From assembly GCF_034702125.1 (NCBI RefSeq), contig NC_085875.1, positions 52,695,176-52,759,175 of the forward strand: a DNA stretch of 64,000 nucleotides. Reading direction: 5' to 3'. Of this stretch, positions 44,198 through 57,715 are shown piece by piece. The first letter of the stretch is position 1. Every line of letters starts with the position of its first letter. The stretch is from Engraulis encrasicolus. Lineage: Eukaryota > Chordata > Actinopteri > Clupeiformes > Engraulidae. The translations under genes and the position numbers were made by a program. Under the pieces are notes generated by a model, which did no database searches, was not told the DNA's origin, and saw only the letters and a list, made by a program, of their open reading frames with translations.

Positions 44198-44575
44198 GGG
44201 GCAAAACATACCAAAGCCGAACGGAACGGTCGCGGGACGAACGTGGTCTTTCTGCTTAGTTTCGGCCGGTGTGTTTTTCTCTGCCTTTCACACTGACAGC
44301 GTTGGCGTGCGCGGCCAGTCCTGTTCAAAACCCTCCACACAGCCAAAGCTAGCATGCTACTTTGACATTCATTTGAATGAGACACCGCCGGTCGCCGGCG
44401 TGAAAAATACGCTCGCGTTCTACTTTCCAAATGCAGCGCTAACCAAATGCAGCGCTAACGCCCGACTACCGCCGGTTGGTGTGTAAGGACAGATATGTGT
44501 CAATGTATTTTCACCGACGCCGGTAAAAAATGCGGCCGTTCCGTGACGCTTTACCGCCCTGGTGTGTAAGACCCC
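44198..44575. mobile_element. Harbinger-type MITE (378 bp) with TTA duplication
   Basis: Ends GGGGCAAAACATACCA at the left and complement of GGGGTCTTACACACCA at the right, flanked by TTA on both sides (44195-44197 and 44576-44578). Removing it joins DDWL to SQFRLP of the host transposase. TTA duplication and GGGG ends are typical of PIF/Harbinger MITEs. Inside there is a tandem AAATGCAGCGCTAAC pair (44430-44460). Confidence 0.82.
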
Positions 44576-45332
44576 TTATTAGCCAATTCAGACTTCCAAG
44601 AGCTATTCTTTTGGATCTCTGTGCTGAGTTGGGCCCATGATTAGAGAGAGACACTGCCAGGAGTCATGCGTTGCCAATGCCAATCCAAGTCCTTACCACG
44701 CTTGTTTTTTTAGCAACAGGTACATTCCAGAGGGAATTGGCTGACCGCTCGGGAGTGAGCCAGTCATCTTTGAGCCACACAATTCCGCCAGGTACATACA
44801 GTTTCCTTATGATGTAGCGGACCAAGCACAGATAAAAGCACAGATAAAAGCACAATTTGCAGCGATTGCCGTTTTTAGAAATGTAATCGGAGCTATCGAC
44901 TGCACGCACGGTGCCATCTGAAGGGGAACATAATTGTACTTGAATAGAAAACAATTCCATTCAGTAAACGTGCAAATAATATGTGATGCCCAAATGCGCC
45001 TTCTAAATATTGTGGCAAAGTGGCCTGAAGCAACACACGACTCATTTGTCCTCACTAACAGCTCGGTGGGGATAAGGCTGGACGGTGGCATAGTGCGTGA
45101 TTGGTGGTTGCTTGGTAAGTAGGCCTAGGCTGTTTCTAACACTTTAATGTATGTTATACACATGTACACACTGGAGCTCATACGTTTCTCATAATTGATA
45201 GGAGACAGCGGGTACCCTTTGCGCCTATGGCTACCCCCCCCCCCCTCGCCAACCCACAGACTGCTGAAAAGCTGCGTTATACCACCATGCACACAAGAAC
45301 GCGGGTGGTCATGGAGCGCATGACTGGGCATC

Positions 45333-47936
45333 TTAACCCTTTTAATGCCAATGTTATTTGGTGAAAATGCTCGATTTGGGCATCACATATTCAACAGGCT
45401 GTGGCTGGACAGTGGTAACAGATAGAGCCTAACTGTAAATTACAAAAATGTTGAGGAAGACCCAAAGATTATTTTGGGAGTAAATATGCATATTTAGCAT
45501 ATTAAATATGCATACCTAATTAGCATATTATGACGTCACAGGGGGCGGCCATTTTGAATTTTTAATTAGTAATGGAAAATATTGATAATTTTCAATAGAT
45601 TTTCAATAGATTATTGAATTTATTTAGAAATATGTGGCATCCCATTACTGTCATGTTGTGCACATATATTATGGTCAAGTAAAACAGTAGTTTTAAGCCT
45701 AACATATAGTAAATATTGTAACTAATATTGCAATAATAATAACATAGCAAGAAACGGAATAACTGGGAGGTTGTTGCCTGGAGTGCCAAAAGTGTTTGTA
45801 TCTACCTGTGACTTTTTAGTCTGTGAAAACCTTTCTCAGACAGGGTAAGCACACATATTCAGTACACATATATGCCTATATAGCCTATTTTACTACACCT
45901 GTGACCTATATAGCCTACTGTAGGCTATTTGGATAAGGCGCAGGGACAGTGACCTCTGTATGCATAGGATCATCCTGGATGATTATCAGCATAGCTCAGT
46001 GAATGGATGTTACAGATTGTCACTTACATTTCACAGAACTAATGGGCACAGTGTCAAGATAATGGGCATAAAACAGGCCTAATTTGTATCATGAGGTGTA
46101 CCCTCCTGAAATCAGTTTCAGGAAAAGGAGTGGAGAGGCGGAGCAAATCAGCACCACCTCTCCGTTATCTCAGCTCTGACTTATAAACTGCTTCTATTCA
46201 TTTAGGTATCGTAGGCTACTGTTAGGCATACCGAGATGGGTCGAAAATACACACAGCCAAATTAGGCCGACGTTATCACGTTATAGTATACGTTATAAAG
46301 TAACACCTAAAGTCGACCGCCTGAAGGCAATCAGAAGCGGCACCCTCGCCCCTCACGCATAGCGCAGCGCTTTCCTCTCCAGTCTCTCCTGTTCTGCCCC
46401 TCTTCTGCTTTAGTGACTAGACAAACTCTACTAAAGACAGTCCAACCACGGTGACCAACCCAGTTTTCAACAAGTCTAAAATGTGTGTTATAGGGTAGCC
46501 TGCGTCTTCATTTAGCCGTGCGCGACGGTGAAAAAAAAAACGCAGATATTTCCCCAAGCCACGTATCGAATTTCTACGGGATGTACAACGTCTAACAGGA
46601 TAATCCATTCTTTTTTGTAGCAGTGGTTTTACTTACTGTCTTTCATAGAGGGAAATGACATACTTTATCTTTATGTTTTAGCTTGTTCGCCTACTCCAGC
46701 TTAGGGGAAGACGCACGTCAAAGTTCATCACCAAGTGAAACATAGCCTATTTCTATAAACACATGATGACTGCAATTACTTTAGGGGCGACATATGGCAT
46801 TGTATTGCATAAAATTCATGACAAGATAGGCTACTTGGTGGTTCCCTGTGCTATTTAGAGGTTTATTCAGTGAAATTACGCATATCGCCCTGTGGGTTTG
46901 GATGACAATAAACGCTTCTCGCATGTTCTAAGGAAATCCCCCGTAACCATTTACAAATCGCCAACAAAAACATTCTCACAACCCCGCAAATGTTCATTAG
47001 TTTGTGTTCAGGGTCATAATGTTTCCTAGGTAGGCTACACCGTGTTCCTGTGTTTGACAGGGGAGGTCCCAAACAGCCGATTGACCGTCTGTGTTGCAAT
47101 CTCAGCAGCAACATCTTTTTTCTTATAATAATGGCTGCAATTACTTGAGGGGTGAAATACGCAATTGCATTGCACACAAAACACCATGACAAGTTGTCGT
47201 TTGGGGCAGGAATATGCTACTTGCTTCAGATTTATTCAGTGAATGGAACCAGTCGCATGGGTTCAGCTCGCTTGGAACAGGGCTTCGCCTTCGCGTCCGC
47301 GTCGCTTGTGTTCAAATGGGAACTCCCCCTACATAATGACGTCTTCAAACAAACCACTTCTCTCAATCCCGAAACTTTCAATTGAGTTGTGGTTAGGATC
47401 ATTTATGTTTGTAAAACTGTTTATGTATGTAAGACTGACGCCACGTTTCTTTGTGTTTGGCAAGAGGATCTATTTCACTCCCTATTCGAATTGGCTGTTC
47501 TTCTCTGTAGCCACGGCTAAGCTAGCAATAGGAGACGCATTACCTAAGGTCATATTATAAATGTCTACACATATACAATCAACTTGTGGGAAAATATAAT
47601 GTCACTACACATAAACCACCAAGACAAATTGCATTTGGAATGTATTTGGGCTTGAATTAGAGGAAATTATGTGCACAATCTCACAACGCCGATCCTCCTT
47701 TGTTTCGAAATAGTGACTTGCAACGCACTTCCGCGTCTGGGTTTTCAGATAGAAATTACTCGAAAAAAATGCACTAAGAGGGGTCGAAATTCTTAGAAAG
47801 GATTGAAGTACCACATGTCTGCCACCCAGTGGAAAGGAGTATGGACAAGATTTTACACTCTATTCAACGTGACAGCCCACCTAATTCAATACCGCGGCCT
47901 GTCGCAATTTTGCGACGGCGGCATTAAAAGGGTTAA
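45333..47936 (+). mobile_element. piggyBac-like element, copy 2 (2.6 kb)
   Basis: Flanked by TTAA (45333-45336 and 47933-47936). Ends CCCTTTTAATGCC at the left and complement of CCCTTTTAATGCC at the right, a perfect 13-bp inverted repeat. Same family as 19717-24370, in opposite orientation. It lies in exon 2 of Harbinger transposase 2, and excision at TTAA restores the reading frame (TGHL to KGHW). It carries an internal partial duplication: 46765-46880 resembles 47128-47245. No transposase frame, so non-autonomous. Confidence 0.9.
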
Positions 47937-48194
47937 GGGCCATTGGCGCTGCCTTGACAAGAGTGGTGGGGTACTGCAGTACAGCCAAGAAAAGGTGTGC
48001 CGCATTGTGCTGGCTTGTGGGGTGCTGCACAATATTGCGCAGCGACATGGCGTACCACTGGGAGACATTGGCGTGGATGAAGACCCCGACCCCGGACCGC
48101 CGCCCAATGAGCAGCCAGATAGAAATGCCATCAGGCTCCGTCAGCAATTCATTGCAACATTATTAAAAAAGGTAATCAGACACGAACACAGAAT

Positions 48195-48640
48195 TTACTT
48201 ATGCATGTTTAATGTGGCATTTAACCCCTTCAGTTCATCCCACACCCCCTTCATCGTTTTGTTGAGCTCATCGAGTCCTTTAACTATTTCCCCCTGAACA
48301 TCAAGGACTGCGTGTGTGAGCACGCGACCCGTTGGTCTGCCTGCTGGCGCATGTGGTGAGGAGGAGCGGCTGGACGAGGCTACTCCAGATGACCCCGGCT
48401 GGGAAACCTCTTCCTCCTCAATTGGTGTTGACATGGCTCCAGAGGCACCCGTGGAGAGGTCCTCCACACCGGTTCCGCCGCCCGTCTGGCCCATACTTCT
48501 GTTGTGGGCAGCCACCTTTCTTTTAACAGCAACCTTGATGTCCACCCATTTTTTTATGTCGGCTGCGGTGCGGCTTTCTGAACCCACGCGTTGACTGCTT
48601 TTGCCACATTTTGTGTACCACACTTTGTGTACCACAAATG
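48195..48640 (-). pseudogene. Harbinger Myb/SANT-like protein 2, 5' truncated
   Basis: On the minus strand: RVGSESRTAADIKKWVDIKV, VKRKVAAHNRSMGQTGGG, a Ser/Pro/Glu-rich middle and a C-terminal amphipathic stretch (LDVQGEIVKGLDELNKTMKG). It parallels exons 2 and 3 of the Myb-like gene at 18552-19108, here without the intron between them, and convergent with the transposase as in copy 1. The first half of the Myb/SANT domain is missing; the match stops near 48605-48640, where unrelated sequence starts. The frame upstream to 48782 is not part of the protein. Confidence 0.78.
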
Positions 48641-50604
48641 CGTACCACATTTTGCCCATTATTATTGTATGCTGCCATTTTGACCAGGACTCCCTGGCAG
48701 AAGAGACTCTAGTATCAATGGGACACTGCACTGCGGTGATTTTCGAGACAACGTATCGCTGACCACACTCGGTGAGTTCCATGTCTTTTCGAATGAAAGT
48801 TTAAGGCCATTTTATGATCGATTGCTTGAGTGCTCCATTGGAGTCAATGTAAAGGTGGGGGGGGCTGCAGTCTTGGATACCCAAATGCTCCGTTCAACAC
48901 CACATGTCAAAATTGTGATGAGAACATCTCTACTTCACTCCAGAAGTCACACAAACAGGGCTTAATGTCTAAAATAGCGAACCACCACTTCAACAACAGC
49001 CTCCAGGTTAACTTGCCCATGCTGTACTTTTCATGCAAATACAAACTTCAGTATATACAAAAATATTTGAGTAAAAGTTGTCAATTCATAGTAAATACGT
49101 TGTAAATATGTAAGTAATGTAAGTAAGAGGACAAAATGTACTCCAATATAGTACAGGTACGGCATTTTAGTAAAGACTATACAGGTATGTACAATATTAT
49201 AAACGTTGCTGTTGATTTCTTGTTCTTCAGCCACCAATCATGACTGCAGGGTCTACTGGAGCTCTCTGGTTACGGCGTCCTCGTCATACTGCACCAGGAA
49301 CACTGTCTCACTTCTGGGAGCTGTAGAAACAACAAATAAATAAATACTGCACCATGCACGTCATATTGACATAGCAAATGTATCAATGAGCAAGTCATAT
49401 TGGTCACAAAGAGGTTAATCTTACATCCTTTCAGTCTTCTGTGGTGAGACTGCTCCTCGTAGGACATCGGATCTCTGGTAGAATATCTAGTAGGCCTTCA
49501 AGTGACTCGTCTACCCCCCCCCCCCTCCCCCCATAAAAGCAATAAAAAGTTGATCACAAAAAAAAGACATTGGACATAGTCATGGCGTCCTTTTGTTTGT
49601 TTGTGTGTGTGTGTGTCTGTGTGTGTGTGTGTGTGTGTCTGTGTGTTTGTGTGTCTGTGTCCACCAGCATTAGTACAACATCACACAGTACAGTGACTGT
49701 TGAGCAAAATACCTTTGCATTTAGTCTTCTGAATATGATGCCCTGAAATCCTCCATTGCAAATGTGTTTGTTGGGTCATCTGGAAAATCACACTGTATGG
49801 ATATCACAGGGACAGAAAAGAAAGCTGAGTATTATTAACATTACCACATATTTATGGGGTTTACATTTAGGTTAAAGAAATTATCCATTCCATCCCCTCC
49901 CAAATTAAATGGAAGTTTAGTTGTACTGCTATATCCATAGATCCATTTATATTACAGTTGACATCTCTGTTTATTTTCCTTTAAGTCACTGAAGCAAAAC
50001 TAGTAAAACTTAAAGCGTAAACCCAATGATAAACAGAAACACAGCTAATAAATGGGCACACAGCTCTCAGAAGAGTATACGTGGTGTAAAACCAACATAC
50101 CCAGACGGCACATCAGTCTTGCCAACGTCAAAGAGGTTGTTTTTTGCTCATGTAAAATACATTGGCAAGACGTCTAAAAATGCGTTAGCTCATCAGCAAG
50201 ATACTGGGCAGGCGTGTGGAAAATGAGCCCAGCTGTGCCCAGCATCTAGTCGGTGAGCTAATGCAATAGCATGCTAACGGTAGCCTTTGTATACATCTTT
50301 TGGCAAAGGAAAGGCAACTGAGAACGCACAATGCCAAGCAATTTACCAACAACAAGTATACTTAACTTATTCACTGTTTCACCACTGCATTTTGTCATTA
50401 CGATGCTCGCAGTCATCAGAATTTACTAGCGTACAGCAGCAACTAGAATAGTCACTTTTATTGAGGGGACTTCAGCTACCAGCTACAACTTAGCAATGGC
50501 GGATCCGTGTATTCAGAGGAGCTATTCAATCACTCTGCACTGTTGAAACTTTAAACCACACAAACAGTCTGCATTGAGTAAAATGTACTTACATGTATGT
50601 GTAG
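48641..50604. other. unassigned with short simple repeats
   Basis: A C-rich run (49513-49532), a (TG)n tract with TCTG interruptions (49590-49662), otherwise unremarkable. 48610-48790 resembles dispersed-repeat sequence (tandem TTTGTGTACCACA-like words at 48612-48655). No gene that I can support. Confidence 0.45.
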
Positions 50605-51145
50605 CTGTAACGCCGCATTATGTAATAACGGTGCAATATGTAATAATGTAACAAAGTATTACATAATGCGGTGACAATTGCCGCATTGTGTAATAATTTA
50701 CGCATTTCGTAATACATTTCTTGAACGCATTTCGTAATAACTTTTTTCTCATCTTGTAATAAATTATTACAAAATGCGAAATTTATTACGGAATGCGGCC
50801 GCAACTTTTTTTTTTGATGGAAATGTAATAACATGGTGCATTATGTAATAATCTATGAATATGTTTTTTCTGCACTTGGATTCAATACACACATAGTCTC
50901 AGTGACATGGTAGTCACTGCCCTCTCTCTCTCTCTCATTCTTCTCAGTTCTCAAACTGCTCGAGAGTCGCGAATGATGCGGTTAAAACCGTTAAGAAATC
51001 ATTTCACAACTTGTTGCGTGCAACGAGTGGGGCGAATTTCTCGCACTGTCTGCTACATTACACCAATTTACAGCGACACTAAATAGGCCTAAACACTTCA
51101 CAAGGTGGTGAAAACTTGCCTTGCACTTGCGTGGGTCTGTGGCGC

Positions 51146-51197
<52 letters not shown>

Positions 51198-51250
51198 GTG
51201 TGTGTGTGTGTGTGTGTGTACGCACGGAGACAATCCTGGCCCATATTGAT
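50605..51250 (+). repeat. left arm of the foldback-like element
   Basis: Palindromic partner of 57145-57715. It includes tandem-like words built on GCATTNNGTAATAA, then GTTAAAACCG near 50982, then a (GA)n run at 51147-51195 joined to (GT)n at 51195-51219. Confidence 0.8.
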
Positions 51251-51509
51251 CTTAAGCCCCATCTTGGCTCTTTGGAAATATTCTTACCATTACAAAGGCT
51301 AATATTTTCCCCCAAACGACATGAATCAAATCCCAGGAAAAGACCAACCATTATACTGTAAGTGACTCGTGGGGAGCTGTCCATGCTGGTGGTGCTTAAT
51401 TTTTCCCGATATTTGCCTGTGGAGTAGTGAGTCTTTCATGTCTGCCTACATGACCTTGCGCGCCAGGGTCTGACCATGGTGCTTTTTGCCCGTGGAGTAA
51501 GGAGACTGT

Positions 51510-51790
51510 ACAAAGCAAGAAGTCATAGCACCCGAGAAAAATGCCACTCTTGTTAAAAATTACATTTTCAATTTCAGTCCACTGTTCAGTAGGCCTATTA
51601 GGCTGCAATCAAATTCAATAGCCTATGCTCATTCACATGCACGCGAAAGCACAATAACCCAAGCGGCGGGACTAATTCGATTATATTCCTTCCAAAAATG
51701 TCCGAAAGTCACAAAAATCAGTTATTTGCATTGTCCGTAATTATACCAAACAAAAAGGTATCAATAGAAGAAATCAAGTCTTCAGTTTTG
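51510..51790 (+). repeat. direct duplication, first copy
   Basis: Matches 55195-55480 in the same orientation: TCATAGCACCCGAGAAAAAT, GGCGGGACT, TTCGATTATATTCC and AATCAAGTCTTCAG in the same order. Function unknown. Confidence 0.7.
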
Positions 51791-52056
51791 ACCTAGGCCT
51801 AACTAGATTTGTTGCAATACAGATTCATTTTCTATAGCCAGAAGTTTTCCGTTGGACTGACGAAACCGAACACGATCAAGTTTGCAACTTCTTTCCCTCA
51901 TGCGCTGTCCGTCAGCACCACCTGTCATTAGACGTCCGATTAGCTTTCATTACGTGCTGAGGGAAAAACTCTCGCCATTAGGCCTATGTGCTGTTGCACT
52001 GTTATGATGGACATCACCAAATAATTTAGATAAAAGTCAGAACATTATTTTGCCAA

Positions 52057-52122
<66 letters not shown>
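52057..52122. repeat. (ATT)n microsatellite
   Basis: About 22 ATT units. Confidence 0.95.
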
Positions 52123-52124
<2 letters not shown>

Positions 52125-52137
52125 CATTATTATTCCC

Positions 52138-53640
52138 TATTTAAGAAGACAAGTAGGCCTAGTTGGAGTTCCAAATTGGGATGCGCAAAGTTACAACCTC
52201 AAGGCGTTCAAGGCTTGACAACTGTCGGGAGCACGTCAGCATGCTGTTACGAAAAACAATGTCCATCAAAATGGACACATCCCCTCGCTGCCTTTTTGTT
52301 ATTGCTTAGTTTCTCAACAGGGGTGCCGTGGCACCCTGGGGTGCTGCACGCCCCTCTCAGGGGTGCCACAGAAGCGTGGCTGACACAGTATGCAAAATTC
52401 ACCTTCATAAATTATGTAATATAATACATATTTGTCTAAAGGAATAAACTAATGCTTAGTCAGTGGAATCTTTCATCCACCATTTATGCACAATTAAGTA
52501 GGCCTACATTTAGGTCACCCCAGTATGGCCTACACATAGCCTGTCTGAGATAAAGCAGCAACTTTGAATGTCTCCAAATGTGTTACTTTTCTAAGCTTGT
52601 GTGGTATCCGATACGATACCATGTTACGGCTTGTTGGTTTGGGGTGCCTTGAGATTTTTCATGAATTGAAAGGGTGCCTCGCCTAAGAAAGGTTGAGAAA
52701 CACTGGCTTAGCCTACTAGAGTCGGAATAGGAAGAGCAGAGCTTGGCACATGTGGTGAGCGGTGCGCAAAGTACCGCGAGCTCAAGGCTTTCACAACTGT
52801 GAGGACATTTTTGCACGGCAGCCTGCTGTTATTAAAACAAAAAATCTACACGAATCCCCATCGCTGCCTTTTTTGTCATAGCTTACCCTTCGCCTACAAC
52901 TATCATGTATTTTCTGCGTCGCCTTCCCTTTCTTAGGCTACTTGAAAATGAAAGAGGGTGCAACAACTCGCTGACCATTTGTCTTTAAAATTTATAAAAT
53001 AAATAAAGTTTCGGAAGTGGCCTTCCGACATCAATACTCTTGTCTCTGGTTGCCGAAGCCCCTTATTCATTTTGCCTTGTTCTTGTTCATGAAGCACCCA
53101 CACAAATTATGATTGATCACAGTTTAATTATGCCCAGGTTTATCAAACACAGTCGAACTATTTTACTACCTGTAAAATATTTCCAAACACATTGCTTTTA
53201 TTTTATAGGCCTACACATCCACAATTAATGTTACCTTCTTATTTTCGTTGCAGTGTCAACTGTGCTGCCATACTATTTACACTCCTGTCTTAAAACATCA
53301 ACTTGAAGCGCAAGTTTCCTCTTTTCCTATGGGTGTCTCCACTGTGCCATGCCGCTCGCGTCTTAAAACAGCGATCAGGTTTCTTCTTTTCCCTTCATAT
53401 CCTGTGGGTGTCTCCACTGTGCCATGCCGCTACGATCAATCTTAGCGCGTTAAGACTACCCTAGACCACTCGTGGATTGCTCTTAGAGTTACGTGTCAAC
53501 CTGTTTCAATAACAGCAGACTGCCGTGCAAAATGTTCCTCACAGTTGTTAAAGCCTTGAGTGTGCGTACTTTGCGCGCCGCTCCCCAAATGGGCATCCCA
53601 ATTTGGAACTCCTAGGCCTACTTGTCTTCTTAAATATTAA
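52138..53640. repeat. internal inverted/direct repeat cluster
   Basis: 52138-52260 (TTCCAAATTGGGATGCGCAA, CAAGGCTTGACAACTG, ATGCTGTTACG) recurs inverted at 53505-53640. A variant lies at 52745-52850 in direct orientation. Two GGGTGTCTCCACTGTGCCAT copies lie at about 53331 and 53406. There is no coding sense; the pattern suggests repeated internal duplication in the foldback-like element. Confidence 0.6.
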
Positions 53641-54498
53641 GCACGGTAGCCAAATGCACGCGCTTTGTCTGGTTTAACGGCGTAGCTCATGGTTTTGCAT
53701 GATTTCATTGTGTGTGCATTTTATTTCATTTGCCAACAATAACTCCTGTCGATAGTTGCAAACTGCTACAAATGTAGTCCCACACTTAGGCCTATAGGAA
53801 ACAACTTTTACTGACACACGCCTTACATTTTGTAAATGGTTTAGCAGCATGACGGCGCAGTTCACTCCGAGGACACTTCAGGACCACATATGTGGACAGG
53901 GATCCTTAAGAGCGACGCTACGAATGATCTTGAGCTGTGTGCATGCGCGTTCATGTACGAGTGTCTTTGGGAAACAGTCGTAGGAAATCTAAGAACATTA
54001 GTAGGATCACTGGTTAACGACACACGTAAGGCTAAGAACCATCGTTATCGGGAAACGAGGCCCATTTTGGTTGTAGTAGAGAGGCTGGGAAAAGTGAACA
54101 GTTATATTGTATGTGGGCTATTGAAAATGGTCTATTACTGTGTTTGTGCATTATGTATTAAGAAAGACAGATCAGCGGGTCTATCGGTTTATCTAGAATA
54201 TGAAACTGTTCTGGGTCTCCACGCTGTCTCTGGCCATGCGTAATTTGCGATTATAAACAGGGGGGCGATATCTAGGCCTATCTCTCCTTTGCTTTCACAT
54301 GAGAGATGCATTTCATGGGCAAATCTAAACCAGTCTCAAAGTAGACCATTACATAGGCTACTTAGAAACAGCGACTACTTTAATATTTTTCCCAAAAACG
54401 GCATTTGCCGTGGAGTAACAACATGCCTGCCGCCTAAATGGACTTGCGCCCTCTGTCCATGGTGCTGAAACCGCGGCACTACTCTTATGTGAAGCACG

Positions 54499-55045
54499 TT
54501 AAGCCGGGCATACACTGTGCGATATTTTCACTCGTGGGTCTTAAGCTTCTGCTCACACTGCACGATGGAATTTCACTGTTTAAAAGTTCACAACTCACGA
54601 CTCACGTCCTCACACTACACGAGCCGACAGTCGGATGCGAGCGAAATGCTTCAACCATACGACGCGACAGGCATGTTTCCCCAGTCTGCAGAGGAGGGAA
54701 CATGCGCACCTGAGGTGGAGATGAGGTCGCCCTCAACAGCGAATCGCACGGCCCTATTAATTTGTGCATGTGAAGTGTCAAATCGGGTCGTATCACTGCT
54801 TTAACTGTGCGATTTACGAACGAGCCACGACCAGAATTTCAAACCGTTTTGATTTTCTTGCGACCCTGCGATTGCACGATCGTGAGGCAAAATCGCTTGT
54901 CGTTACCCCATGTACACTGCACGATGCGAGACTCACGATTGACCTGCGATTGAGTAAGAAATCGGCACGACTCCCAAAAAGTCGTGCGAGTGCCAAATCG
55001 AGGCAAAATCGGGGCAAAAATCGCACAGTGTAAGCCCCGCTTTAG
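54499..55045. mobile_element. MITE with ACACTGTGCGA ends
   Basis: Left end TTAAGCCGGGCATACACTGT with GCGA, right end complementary to AAAGCGGGGCTTACACTGT with GCGA. The interior is rich in ACTCACGA/TCGCACGA words. Noncoding. The target duplication is not clear (CACG is present on both sides a few bases out). Confidence 0.65.
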
Positions 55046-55194
55046 TTTCACGAGGGGATTGGCTTACAGGCTACAAAAAGACCAAACTATACAATAGGCT
55101 ATGGTTGAAGGCCCTACCCTTTGCCGACAATGATGAGAAATAATATGGTCACTCACTGTGAGTGGCATGGCGTCAAACGTTTCCTACTCGGTGC

Positions 55195-55480
55195 AAAACA
55201 ATAACTCATAGCACCCGAGAAAAATGCTGTTGTAAAAATGGCATGTAGCCTATTTTCAATTTCAGTCCAGTAGGCCTATTACATGAAACTTCAATAAAGC
55301 TCATCCACATGCACGTCACAAAACAATAAACCAGGCGGCGGGACTTTCGATTATATTCCCTCCAAAAATGTCCGCATGTCACAAAAAACAGTTATTTGCA
55401 TTGCCCGTAATTATACCAAACTAAAAAAGTATTCCCGTAGGCTAGAAGAAATCAAGTCTTCAGCTGCTATAATCCTCGTT
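55195..55480 (+). repeat. direct duplication, second copy
   Basis: Second copy of 51510-51790, about 80 percent alike by eye, with small indels. The duplicated unit is inside the foldback-like element. Confidence 0.7.
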
Positions 55481-57144
55481 ACAAAACTGAAACAAAAATG
55501 CCAGCACAAATATTACCTAGGCTATATAGCCTATCTATTTTTGCATTGCGAGCTGTCCACGTGTGTGGTGCTAGGGGCGAAATGTGCACTGGCAGCACTC
55601 GTCGTTGAGTTTGGGAGATGTCTTTAGTGGGAGTAGGCCTATTTGAATGTGTAAAACACGTTGGGCATGCTGGACATTTTCAGTAGGCTATGCTTGGGGA
55701 AGTAGATCGATTATTATTTGCATGCGTCTTGTTCCACCGTCAAGCTTGCATCAGCATGCCAACGTTAGGCTATTTGCCAAACTAACGTTGACGTGGTCCT
55801 GACATTTTGCTGAATAGCATAATATCTCTACAAAATCGGGAGTAAATTGAATTGAATTGAAGTCTCCCAACATGTCTTGCCAATCCATGAGGATACGGAA
55901 AATCTAGCACACCACACGCGGAGAAAGGGTTCCTTTGATAGAGAGGATACCTGCGTCTTTGTAAAGTGCTGCGCGCACGTTTGATTGCCGGTTTTACAAA
56001 TTACGGGGATAAACATGCCGGGTCCAAATTACTAACAGGAAAAGAGGGACGATGACAAAGGGGATGAATCGCCAGGAAGACAGGGATGATCTTTCTCGCA
56101 GAGCAATGTTGTCTGCAAGAGCGAGTCTCGCCTGGTTTTGTGTAGGCTAGGGTTACGATACGCAATCCACCGCTGGACCAGCTGGCTATCAGCAATCACC
56201 GCAAGAAACAAACCTGTTTGTTTCAAATCCTGGTCATCCCTCGTGAGTGTAGGCTACTGCATATAGGTTAGGCCTAGTTAAAACATTGCTACGACCCAAT
56301 TTGGCATACTGTCCACTCCATGCGCAAAAGACACAACGTCGGAAGGGATTCGGTTACTGACAGAGGTACGAAGCAGTCCTCAACTTCAGAAAAAAAGATG
56401 GAAATGTGGATACTATGTGGGCCTGGAGAAAGAGGGGCACTCTCTCCAGCAGTTCAAAACCACCGTGTCAGGTTATGCTTCGGAAGCATATCGGGGTTTT
56501 TTTTTTCGACAAAAACGAAGCGCCATAAAGTCACAGTCAAGTTTCTAGGTTATAGGCCAGTACAGCAGCGTTAATAAACTCCAAAAAAGTCATGTGACAT
56601 ACCCTAATAATGACAATCTTACTGTGCAAACGAAGTGTGGGGGATTGGGGCAATAAAAACAGTCGGTGGTGGTGGTAGTGCGCGATAGCTCTGTGATGGG
56701 GAGGGGGATTCTTTTGGCTACACCTAGCCTACCCAACTCAGGACTCTGGATCCAACCGAGAATCTCCACAATGAGGGAAACACATCGAAAACATAAAATT
56801 AAATATGATATATGCACAAATGGAGTTCATATCAATCAGACATTCTATTAGGTTAACAATGTTATTTTGAAACCTAATGAAATGCCACATAATAACGGTC
56901 TGGCACACCCTCATGGCGCTGCTGCAGCGCATTAACATGGAGGAAACCTACAAAAAAATATTATTATTATTTTAAATAATAAAACGGTTCAGACGGTATC
57001 TGGTGGATACTGCCACTGTTTAAGGCCATTTCACTTCTTGAAATTTAGCCTATAGGTCTGGAAAGGTGTTACAATATTAGAACCTGGCCTATTCTCTACG
57101 GTGCTTAGTATGTCGGTAGAACGCGGCGACTCCCTCTATCTACG

Positions 57145-57715
<571 letters not shown>

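Larger units (their letters stand above)
44091..48180 (+). pseudogene. Harbinger (PIF-type) DDE transposase 2, broken by two insertions
   Basis: Homologue of the transposase at 27109-19170. It starts MAWLALLEDIA (44091), shifts frame, then RRERVFRDHTDF...DDWL up to a MITE (44198-44575), and resumes SQFRLPRAILLDLCAEL, GTFQRELADRSGVSQSSLS, VIGAIDCTHGAI (first catalytic Asp present), QFHSVNVQIICDAQMRLLN and THDSFVLTNSSVG (second Asp). Donor GTAAGT at 45115, acceptor GATAG before 45202; the intron position matches copy 1. Exon 2 has a 12-C run that slips the frame, then MHTRTRVVMERMTGHL (Glu present), a piggyBac-like insertion at TTAA 45333, then KGHWRCLDKSGGVLQYSQEK and LACGVLHNIA. Several stops. 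It is older than copy 1 but keeps the DDE residues copy 1 lost. Confidence 0.88.
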
